A DNA stretch of 64,000 nt from the NCBI RefSeq assembly GCF_016093295.1, contig NZ_JAEDAL010000008.1, positions 1-64,000 of the forward strand. The letters run 5' to 3'. A program made the position numbers and the translations under genes. The DNA is from Inhella gelatinilytica (GTDB lineage: Bacteria > Pseudomonadota > Gammaproteobacteria > Burkholderiales > Burkholderiaceae_C). This document shows positions 57,314-64,000 of this stretch, in pieces (positions within the stretch are counted from its first letter, which is position 1; every line of letters begins with the position of its first letter). The notes beneath the pieces were generated by a model. It ran no database searches. It was not told where the DNA came from and saw only the letters and a program-made list of their open reading frames with translations.

Positions 57314-59964
57314 ACACCTCCTACAACTTGCTACATGAAGCTGGATTCCGCTGCTATCGAGATCGAGGCGATGTCGATCACCTGCGCTACACCGGCCAGA
57401 CCCGAAAACGCGCCAATCGGTTCGCTGCCGCCCAGTCGCTGCTCCTGCGAACAGCATCCTCCCCTGGTGTTTTTGCGGGGCGCCTTGTATGCCTCGATCT
57501 CGTACGACCGAGCGAACTGGTGGACGTGCTCTCAGCGCCAACCTATCGACTGGGCGACCACCAGTGCACTGATTGGCACTCTCGCTGCGGCAGAAGAATT
57601 GACCGACGCGCACTGTCCAGCTTCACAACGATGGCATTGGAACAGCGATGTATCGATGTCCCATTGGAGATCGCGGCCTTACAAAGCTTGCTGGCAGAAG
57701 TGCCGGCGTACAGCGAATTCCCCGAGGCACAGCGTCTGGTTGAGCTGGAGAGGGACCTAGTCTGCTGGGCGGGCCAGCGATTGCCGAGATCACTATGGGC
57801 GCATGTATCAGGATTGAGCCCCATGTCAGCGTTACCGCGAGAGATGGCTGCACTGGCGGACTGCGTCGGCGTACCACGCATCAGCGTTGACGAGGCCGCT
57901 TTGGGACGCTCCGCGGAGATGGCCGACATGCTAGATACCGCCGTCTCGGCCGGACGCGATTCCACAACGCCACTGTTGGTTGAACTGGGGATGAAAGTCT
58001 TCAGCATTCCAGCCAAGGAGTCCGAACAGCAAACTTTGAGGCGTTGGGCTGCAGAGTTGCTTGCTCTGCGTGGGCAAGTAGAAGCGGGCGACGTCACTTC
58101 GGCTGTGGTCATCGCCTGGCAGTTCGACCTAGTTGAAAGTGGCACGCTCACTGACATCAATGCAGCCTTGGCCACTCGGGCACGCTACTCGCGCACCGCG
58201 TCCCTGCGTCTCTGGCGCATGCTCGCACCGCTGGGACCAGACGTCCAACGTTGGTCGACAGCCAGTTTGAGCGCGGGCTACCTTTCCATGATGTCTGACC
58301 CCTCGTGCAAGGACCTCCGCGGCCTGGGGGCTGCCATCTCAAGTTTTCAAGCGTTTTTGCAGGAGGTCTTTGGGATTCCGACCTCGCCGTTGGGCCTGCA
58401 CAAACACATCCCAGAGCCAACTCCCCGGGTCCAATGGATACCGGAATCTGCAGTGCTTCGGGCCATCCGGTGGCTCGACGAGGACACGAAGGGCGACCCT
58501 CGGCTGAAAGAGATCTGCGCGCTGAAGATTCTCATGGCGCACGCAGCACCGTTTCGACTGGATGAGCTTCGATGGCTAAGGCTGTCCAACATCTTTCCAC
58601 TGGCGGACGGCTCCATCGAGGTTGAGATCACGCCCATTGCTGGAGTGCACCGGCTTAAGACCGCAGCAGCACAGCGGCGTGTGTTGATCTCAGATCCAGT
58701 CGTCGTTTGTCGACTAAGGGCTTTGATAGCTCGCCGAGAAGCAGAGGGCGCTCCGAGCAACGGGCTATTGTTCGCCGCAGCAGGAGAGGACACCGCGCCT
58801 TACCGACGGCGAGCCGTTCACATCGCGTTGCTGCGGTTGCTCAAACAGGCCACTGGCAATCCATCGATGACATTCCACGCGCTGCGCCACACGGTCATAT
58901 CGAACGCCATGGAAGAGTTGCTATCAAGCGCAGCCGTCACCAACAACAACCGATTGACCCAGTTGGCCGATTGGGTCGGTCACGAGGTGGCGGTGACCAC
59001 ACTGCGCTTCTATACGCACCGCTACGAGGTTGCGTTGCGGATGCAGATCGATGCCTGTCTGAGGGGCGTCGGCTTGACCAACGCAGATGGCGAACGCTTG
59101 TTGGGTATCAAAGCCAACACGCTGACGGCCGGGGCAAGGCGTAAACGCGTGCCGATGGAAGTGCATCTTTGGCACCTAGCCAGTTCGCGTGCGCAGGCGC
59201 TAGTCCGTGAGCTGCCCAACGCGGCCACCGGTCTCGACCTCCATGAGCCAGAGCCAACTTCATTCATCGGATCCGTTGCCACCCACTTCACGGCGCAAAA
59301 GTGTCTGGCAGTATTGGGCTGCCTGACCACGAACCTTGACCCTCGACTCATCGAGGGGCGGATGCAACTTCGGAGTTCAGAGTTGATTTCTATCGACAAG
59401 GCAGCCGTCTGTGTCGCTCGGGATCTGTATGCGGCGCGCTCCGCCCTCGCGCCAGTCGAGTGGAGCGGCGCACGTTCCGTGATCAAGCACCTCGGGCTCA
59501 ATTTCGGGCGCGTGGTTCAACCGCGCTACGCCAAGCTGGTCAAAGCCATGTCGCTACCGATGGATACCAACCTTGCCGCAGCGGCAGCCAAGACCTGGAT
59601 CTCAGCTTGGTGGGATGGACAACTTAATGCGGACCCACCTGAGCGATTGGTTCCGCTGCTTGGCTTCTTGAAAGAGGCAGGCATTACCTTGGATGCGTTG
59701 CAGCTGACCTATGAAAACGATGGCTCCGATCCGGTCGGTGTGGCGGAATTACTTGCACGCGCGGCTCACGTGGCCGCAGCCGTCTTTCATGGTCATTGGT
59801 CAACGAAACCCCTGGGGCGCAGCCGGCGCGGGCGATCTCGCGCCTACTTGATATGGCCAAGCCGAGCCGATGCAGATGCAGCTGGACGGTCGAACGCAGG
59901 CTTCGACGCCCTTATGTTCGCACTCGCGGTCTGGGTACATCCTGAAGTTCAAGGGCGGCATTGA
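57310..59964 (+). CDS. large tyrosine recombinase/integrase
   Basis: This 884-residue protein has a complete tyrosine-recombinase residue set in its middle: Arg416 (FRLDELRWL), Lys450 (HRLKTA), His523 and Arg526 (HALRHT), His558 (GHEV) and nucleophile Tyr568 (RFYTH). About 400 residues precede the catalytic domain and about 300 follow it, much longer than classical integrases of 300-400 residues. It is expected to cut and rejoin DNA at the attachment site. The start at 57310 overlaps the previous stop (ATGA); a GTG at 57217 is inside the previous gene and is rejected. The next gene starts at its stop. Confidence 0.85.
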   Translation: MNTSYNLLHEAGFRCYRDRGDVDHLRYTGQTRKRANRFAAAQSLLLRTASSPGVFAGRLVCLDLVRPSELVDVLSAPTYRLGDHQCTDWHSRCGRRIDRRALSSFTTMALEQRCIDVPLEIAALQSLLAEVPAYSEFPEAQRLVELERDLVCWAGQRLPRSLWAHVSGLSPMSALPREMAALADCVGVPRISVDEAALGRSAEMADMLDTAVSAGRDSTTPLLVELGMKVFSIPAKESEQQTLRRWAAELLALRGQVEAGDVTSAVVIAWQFDLVESGTLTDINAALATRARYSRTASLRLWRMLAPLGPDVQRWSTASLSAGYLSMMSDPSCKDLRGLGAAISSFQAFLQEVFGIPTSPLGLHKHIPEPTPRVQWIPESAVLRAIRWLDEDTKGDPRLKEICALKILMAHAAPFRLDELRWLRLSNIFPLADGSIEVEITPIAGVHRLKTAAAQRRVLISDPVVVCRLRALIARREAEGAPSNGLLFAAAGEDTAPYRRRAVHIALLRLLKQATGNPSMTFHALRHTVISNAMEELLSSAAVTNNNRLTQLADWVGHEVAVTTLRFYTHRYEVALRMQIDACLRGVGLTNADGERLLGIKANTLTAGARRKRVPMEVHLWHLASSRAQALVRELPNAATGLDLHEPEPTSFIGSVATHFTAQKCLAVLGCLTTNLDPRLIEGRMQLRSSELISIDKAAVCVARDLYAARSALAPVEWSGARSVIKHLGLNFGRVVQPRYAKLVKAMSLPMDTNLAAAAAKTWISAWWDGQLNADPPERLVPLLGFLKEAGITLDALQLTYENDGSDPVGVAELLARAAHVAAAVFHGHWSTKPLGRSRRGRSRAYLIWPSRADADAAGRSNAGFDALMFALAVWVHPEVQGRH

Positions 59965-60758
59965 TGCAGCATTTCATCGGATACCGCATGTTCGCTGCGC
60001 TGGATTCGCGTGCCACCGACGAACAGGAAAGGTTCCGAGAAAAGGTCCTGCGACTCGAGTTCACGAAGCTGGTGCCCGCTGCAGGACGCCTGCGTGCATC
60101 GGAACTCGTCTTACAGAGACATCATTCGCCACTGGGCTGCAGGCTCGAGTACTACCTAGCACCAACTCCTCAGGCATCGTTTGACTTCACCGGCAGCGGG
60201 GAGTCAGCCGCTGGCGGCACAAATGACCTAGCGGACTTCGAGGCCGATGTGGCCAAAGTCAGCGCCGACTGCGCCAATGTTAGAACTCGACTCGTGCTGG
60301 CCCACAGTCCTGCTCTGGGCCATCAGGAACTTGCGCAAAACACAGCAGCGACGCTGGACATTAAAGCCTTACGGTCTTTGTTCCGGCGCCGTAAGCGGCA
60401 GGTCGTATTACCCACGCCGAACGGCGAACTTCTATTTGATCTGCCGCCTGTCCCAAAACACCTACCGACTGCCTTCAAGGGGTCACTGACCGCTCATGTG
60501 GCAAGACTGTCGCCAAGCCACACCGCAATATTGAGACAAGTAGCCTGGGAACTGACACCCCTCACCACTCAGCGGCCGACACTTCCCGCCTCGCTATCTG
60601 CGTGCCGACTTGGGCTGTCGCACGAGGACAGCATTCGCCTTCTCCAGGGCATGGATGAGAAGAAAGCATTGACGCTGGTGGCCGAGATAGTTTTCGACTG
60701 GGCATCCGGCGCATCAGCATCTGTCAAGTTACTTGCAGTTTTGCGCGAGTCGGCATGA
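59964..60758 (+). CDS. hypothetical protein, third gene of the recombinase operon
   Basis: This 264-residue protein begins at the ATG that overlaps the previous stop by 1 bp (TGATG). No known domain was recognised. It has a mixed alpha/beta composition and a basic stretch (RSLFRRRKRQVVL). Its placement suggests a co-factor for recombination, as seen with accessory proteins of other multi-gene recombinase modules. It ends about 340 bp before the GIY-YIG gene. Confidence 0.7.
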   Translation: MQHFIGYRMFAALDSRATDEQERFREKVLRLEFTKLVPAAGRLRASELVLQRHHSPLGCRLEYYLAPTPQASFDFTGSGESAAGGTNDLADFEADVAKVSADCANVRTRLVLAHSPALGHQELAQNTAATLDIKALRSLFRRRKRQVVLPTPNGELLFDLPPVPKHLPTAFKGSLTAHVARLSPSHTAILRQVAWELTPLTTQRPTLPASLSACRLGLSHEDSIRLLQGMDEKKALTLVAEIVFDWASGASASVKLLAVLRESA

Positions 60759-61098
60759 GGCCGCAGCACCAGTTCTGCCTGTAGCCCTGCTAAGGAGCGG
60801 TAAGTGATTGCTGGGGGACGATGTGGCTTCACCGCCAACTCTCTCCGACTCATTGGGATGGCGGATGGGGGCAGGTCACAGAAGGGACGGACTTCTCTCG
60901 TTCAGGTTGGTACGGCTGGGAGGGGGCAGGTCAGTGGACTTGCGCGGCCTCTGCACATCAGAGGGCCGTCAGCTCAACCGCCGCTCACGCCGAAACGCAC
61001 AACTCAACAGCACTGGCGCATTGGGCAAAGAGGCACGACAGCCTCGGACTCTACTTCTATCGACCTAAAGGAGGCGCGGTTTGGAGGCAGGATCCAAA
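60759..61098. other. non-coding gap in the island with a short direct repeat
   Basis: No convincing gene is seen; several short open frames overlap here but lack recognisable features. The 12-mer GGGGGCAGGTCA occurs twice (60867-60878 and 60922-60933). Nothing else stands out. Confidence 0.5.
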
Positions 61099-61947
61099 CT
61101 AGCCCTCAACTGCAAGGCGCCTGAACTGACGTTCTGGGGGAGCCCCCTTAGCCTCAAAGTAGCTCGCAATGAGGTCGTTTTCGGTTTCGAGCCGATGGAA
61201 CTTCTCACACCCTGCTGAGAGCAAGGCTGCGGAGAACTCATATTCAGCCCCAATCAGACAGCTCGAATGGCCTTGAAGCCGGTCACGCAAAGCCTGACTT
61301 TCCCCAATGTACGCAAGGTACTCAGCGTCAACGAGCCGAATCCGGTACACACCTGAACCCTTCAAAAGGGGCGTGTGCTGTCGTGAAAGCGGCTGCCATT
61401 CCGTCCAGGAGAGTCCCATCCAATCCTGGGCAGTTGGATGACTAAGAGAGGGCAACGGTCTTAGCGTCTGCCGCTCCGCCTTTGCATTTGTCCCACCTGC
61501 GAGACGCCCCCCTCGCCTACCAGTAGACCGATTGCGGGACTTCTCATAGCCGAACGGAAAGCGCCCGAAGTTGGCCCATGTTGAACACTCGAACTCGATT
61601 CGGTGCTGCCAGAGGAGCCAACATTCCATAGCCAACCGAACAGAGTCGGGGGCTATAAAAGGCGATGCGCGGCATTCAAAGCAATATCCAGCGAAGTCGC
61701 GCCACGCCCACAGCGCGGGAGCAGCCGTGTGCGGGTCGTTGTATGGCATCAGTTCCGACAACGCATTCGATCGGAGCGCACCCAGTCGCTGGCGCAAATC
61801 ACGCCCAGTCTGGCCGATGTAGGCAAGGCAGCACTCACCAACAGCACGCACTTGGTAGAGACCCGCCCCATTTGGCAGGGCCGAAAAGTCTCCCCCGTCA
61901 AATCGAACCCAGGGGGACCAATTCAACTTGACGGCCAACTCACTCAC
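61099..61947 (-). CDS. protein with two GIY-YIG nuclease domains
   Basis: This 282-residue protein carries two GIY-YIG-type units. The first has GAGLYQVR...LAYIGQTG, Arg in RDLRQRL and Glu in AMECWLL; the second has GSGVYRIR...YLAYIGES, Arg in LRDRL and Glu in LETENDLI. Both keep the Tyr, Gly, Arg and Glu expected for catalysis. The start is uncertain: GTG at 61947 (with AGGGAG just upstream) is used; GTG 61977 and TTG 62043 are alternatives. It faces opposite to the recombinase operon and is probably island cargo. Confidence 0.8.
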   Translation of the reverse strand: MSELAVKLNWSPWVRFDGGDFSALPNGAGLYQVRAVGECCLAYIGQTGRDLRQRLGALRSNALSELMPYNDPHTAAPALWAWRDFAGYCFECRASPFIAPDSVRLAMECWLLWQHRIEFECSTWANFGRFPFGYEKSRNRSTGRRGGRLAGGTNAKAERQTLRPLPSLSHPTAQDWMGLSWTEWQPLSRQHTPLLKGSGVYRIRLVDAEYLAYIGESQALRDRLQGHSSCLIGAEYEFSAALLSAGCEKFHRLETENDLIASYFEAKGAPPERQFRRLAVEG

Positions 61948-62043
61948 AACACTCCCTGCGTCGGCAATGTCAATCACTCGTGATGGCCGCCTTCTCGGCA
62001 GCCGACCAGCGCCGCCTGCGCTGGTCTCGGGTGATGACCTCAA

Positions 62044-62362
62044 CGGTCTCTGTTTGTCTAATCATACGCACAGTCCTATGCCTATCTGGAAGATAAGCGA
62101 TGGAACGTGTCCGGTAATTCAGGGGGCTATCTCATACCCTCATGGAGGAATCGAGTGCACTGGTAAGACTCAAGATATCGGCCTGGTGGCTCATGGCACG
62201 AGCCATCGCGAGAAGCCTCATGAGCGCTTGCCTCAATGCGCGGGGCCTAAATTGCCAGACGTGTGGGAATTAGCTGGCAACACCCTAGGATGCGCCCTCC
62301 AATTGAACCGCTCGGTCAGGCGCTGGCTCGAGAGGTAGAGGCTGAAAACAAAGGGAGAAGAT
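62044..62362. other. non-coding gap before the membrane protein gene
   Basis: No gene can be supported. An open frame covers part of it (61928-62338) but has no recognisable features and overlaps the GIY-YIG gene. A GGGAGA ribosome-binding site for the next gene is at about 62351-62356. Confidence 0.5.
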
Positions 62363-63244
62363 ATGAAGCTGCGGAGCATCCAACGGCTTGTGATCGCCAT
62401 ACTTGTCGTTCTAGCTGCACTTACCGCGTGGTACAGACCACTTCAAGAAATTGCCGACGCTCAAGTTGATGCCGGCCTGAAGCGTGCATTGATTAGCTTC
62501 GCATCGGCCCGCGCACTTAACGCCGTGATTTCGGTCTTCCAAGGCACCGAGCTCTCGATAGAACCGCTTGGTGTTGGCGTCACTTTGACGCCAGGTCAAA
62601 TCCTCGATCCGGTTAATGATCTGGTCGAGCAGTTCTCTAGCATCATGTTGCTCGCCAGCGTAGCGTTTGGCGTGCAAAAGACGCTACTCGCCATCGGATC
62701 TCACTCCGCCATTTCGATTGCAGTCACCGCCATGGCATTGATTTGGGCCCCTCTCTTCTACCGACAAAAGGCACCTTCATTGCTGTCACGCATGCTGGTC
62801 GTCCTTCTGATGATTCGGTTCGCCATCCCGGTTGTCGTGGTGGGGAGCGATTGGGCCTTTCATCAGTTCCTGGTCAAGGATTACGACCAGAACCAAGTCG
62901 CCCTAAATGAAACCAATGGGAACTTGAGCAAGCAGACGCCGCCGTCCGCCGCTCCCGTGACGCCTCCCCCAGAAGACCCAAGCGAGGAGAAGGGGCTCTT
63001 TGATCGGGTCAAAGAGCGTGCAAAAGCAGCTATCAAACCGCCAAGCATCGATCTACAAGCAATCAAAAAAACGGTTGAAGAACTCCCCGAGAGAGTCCTC
63101 AAGCTGATCGTCGTCTTCCTGATGCAAACCATCATCATCCCCCTTCTGTTGCTTTGGTCGCTCTACAAGATAGCGTCGACGCTCGCACAGCCGAGTAGTG
63201 CTCGCGAACCCACTCCCCCGCCGCAGACGGCACATATTTCCTAA
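62363..63244 (+). CDS. hypothetical multi-pass membrane protein
   Basis: This 293-residue protein has an N-terminal signal or helix (LVIAILVVLAALTAW), about three central hydrophobic segments, a linker rich in Pro/Glu (TPPPEDPSEEK), an amphipathic basic region and a C-terminal helix (VLKLIVVFLMQTIIIPLLLLWSLY). No family was recognised. A good ribosome-binding site precedes the ATG. It is followed by the DUF2868-like gene, suggesting a membrane-linked unit of island cargo. Confidence 0.75.
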   Translation: MKLRSIQRLVIAILVVLAALTAWYRPLQEIADAQVDAGLKRALISFASARALNAVISVFQGTELSIEPLGVGVTLTPGQILDPVNDLVEQFSSIMLLASVAFGVQKTLLAIGSHSAISIAVTAMALIWAPLFYRQKAPSLLSRMLVVLLMIRFAIPVVVVGSDWAFHQFLVKDYDQNQVALNETNGNLSKQTPPSAAPVTPPPEDPSEEKGLFDRVKERAKAAIKPPSIDLQAIKKTVEELPERVLKLIVVFLMQTIIIPLLLLWSLYKIASTLAQPSSAREPTPPPQTAHIS

Positions 63245-63493
63245 CCAATTCCCAGCAAGATATGCGTCGGTGTCTTCTGGTGCCGCCCCCGACAAGATCA
63301 AGTCCAGCATCAGCGAATGGAGCACACCATCGAAGCAGGCTCCGAAAATGCGCATCCGCTGTATCCAAGGCAGCGCATCTAGTTCGGCCGCACTGAATTG
63401 GGAGAAGCGGATGGCGTATCGACTGCTATCAGTTGGCAGGGTTCTTTCGCCAAAGGCAGGCTTCATGAGCTTGCCGTGAGGTCCACGAAACAT
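63053..63493 (-). CDS. possible small protein, antisense/gap ORF
   Basis: This is a low-confidence 146-residue candidate. Its first half (SRYAIRFSQFSAAELDALPWIQRMRIFGACFDGVLHSLMLDLIL) reads like a folded protein and exactly fills the 247-bp gap between two plus-strand genes. Its start codon overlaps the DUF2868 start on the other strand (CATG). The C-terminal part overlaps the membrane-protein gene antisense, which argues against it. A shorter version from a Met at about 63466 is also possible. Confidence 0.3.
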   Translation of the reverse strand: MFRGPHGKLMKPAFGERTLPTDSSRYAIRFSQFSAAELDALPWIQRMRIFGACFDGVLHSLMLDLILSGAAPEDTDAYLAGNWLGNMCRLRRGSGFASTTRLCERRRYLVERPKQQKGDDDGLHQEDDDQLEDSLGEFFNRFFDCL

Positions 63494-64000
63494 GGCACGA
63501 CTTTCAGAACAAGAAGCCCTGGCGATCTGTGTCGTTCGAAGCATCGAGCAGTCCGCTCAAAGCAGCGGACTTTGGACAAAGACTGAAGCCACGAAGGCTA
63601 CCCAGGCAGCCCTGGACCTCACGGGGGCACGCGCCAGCTTTAGTGAGATGCTTGCACGCCGAGCACAGTGGGCGATCAATCATCTGGCACAGCGCTCACC
63701 CGAACAGGCTCTTCGGATTAAAGATCCCAAGTGGCTTGGCGCCGCCGCATGGCTCCTTTGCGCTGCTGCGTTTCTCGCCGGTTGCGCGACGGACCACCTT
63801 GCATCAGGCAAGCAAGTGAACGTCGTTGAATACAGTCTCGTCGGTTTATTCCTCTGGAATTTCTTCGTTTACTTTTTTGTTCTCGATGGCCTCGCACGCA
63901 CGTTGCTTCTCGGTGCCCCTAGGTCACCCAGTGTGATCAGCGAATCGATCGCAAAACTCCGCTTCAGGTCAGCGCTCAAGATCAGCGGCCAGCGGACGCG
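63492..64000 (+). CDS. DUF2868-like membrane protein, N-terminal part (runs off window)
   Basis: The frame starts at ATG 63492 and stays open for 169 codons to the window edge. It begins MARLSEQEALAICVVRSIEQ, has LWTKTEATKATQAAL and FLARRA-like residues (MLARRAQWAINHL), and then two hydrophobic helices (AAAWLLCAAAFLAGC and YSLVGLFLWNFFVYFFVL). This order matches DUF2868 proteins, which often precede a DUF3482 GTPase-like gene. The partner would lie beyond the window. The family call is by recognition of pattern only. Confidence 0.7.
   Translation, partial: MARLSEQEALAICVVRSIEQSAQSSGLWTKTEATKATQAALDLTGARASFSEMLARRAQWAINHLAQRSPEQALRIKDPKWLGAAAWLLCAAAFLAGCATDHLASGKQVNVVEYSLVGLFLWNFFVYFFVLDGLARTLLLGAPRSPSVISESIAKLRFRSALKISGQRT

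Noticed and set aside
60804-61124. Short open frames of 86-106 codons in the gap after the recombinase operon
   Set aside because: Three frames overlap the same bases with no ribosome-binding site, no domain and no clear coding bias.
61928-62338. Plus-strand open frame of 136 codons
   Set aside because: It overlaps the start of the GIY-YIG gene and contains no recognisable segment.

Overview
The window looks like high-GC chromosome from a Burkholderiales bacterium, most likely Comamonadaceae. The basis is gene content and order (lipA-lipB-DUF493-dacA, ybeZ-ybeY, ruvAB, def-fmt, dprA-smg, yajC-secDF), the porin type and the 16S 5' end. This is judged by recognition; no search was run.

Positions 1-54,700 are mainly core genome. 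They begin with the 5' end of a 16S rRNA gene (minus strand) and its promoter and boxA, followed by a PTS with no permease (EIIA-Man, HPr, EI). Next come lipoate synthesis, cell-wall carboxypeptidase, hemJ/hemB, CorA, ybeY/phoH, a two-component pair and ruvAB, then a porin, an HD-GYP protein and a group of CoA-linked catabolic genes (thiolase, hydroxyacyl-CoA dehydrogenase, enoyl-CoA hydratase) with a glycerate kinase. A signalling block follows (winged-helix/ATPase/STAS-like protein, then PAS-GGDEF-EAL), then a four-gene operon of two solute-binding-like proteins (one fused to a vWA domain), an XpaC-like membrane protein and TelA. The rest of this part holds acyltransferase, pyk, pgk, azlCD, htpX, fmt, def, a LysM protein, dprA, smg, DUF1631, secF/secD/yajC, a second enoyl-CoA hydratase, two tandem small Cys-rich proteins and a ProQ/FinO protein.

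Positions of about 54,765 to the end look like the left part of an integrated genomic island. Just beyond proQ is a fragment matching the 3' end and anticodon arm of an initiator tRNA-Met gene, still followed by its terminator hairpin. About 400 bp inside lies a tightly overlapping three-gene operon. It encodes a 704-aa protein resembling a degenerate tyrosine recombinase, an 884-aa protein with a complete tyrosine-recombinase residue set, and a 264-aa unknown partner. The operon's ribosome-binding site sits inside a perfect hairpin. Cargo follows: a protein with two GIY-YIG domains, an unknown membrane protein and the start of a DUF2868-like gene that runs off the window. The right end of the island is not visible.

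Other unexplained structures are a probable small RNA divergent from hemB (promoter, two hairpins, terminator, anti-Shine-Dalgarno-like loop) and a nested inverted repeat between the TelA operon and the acyltransferase gene.
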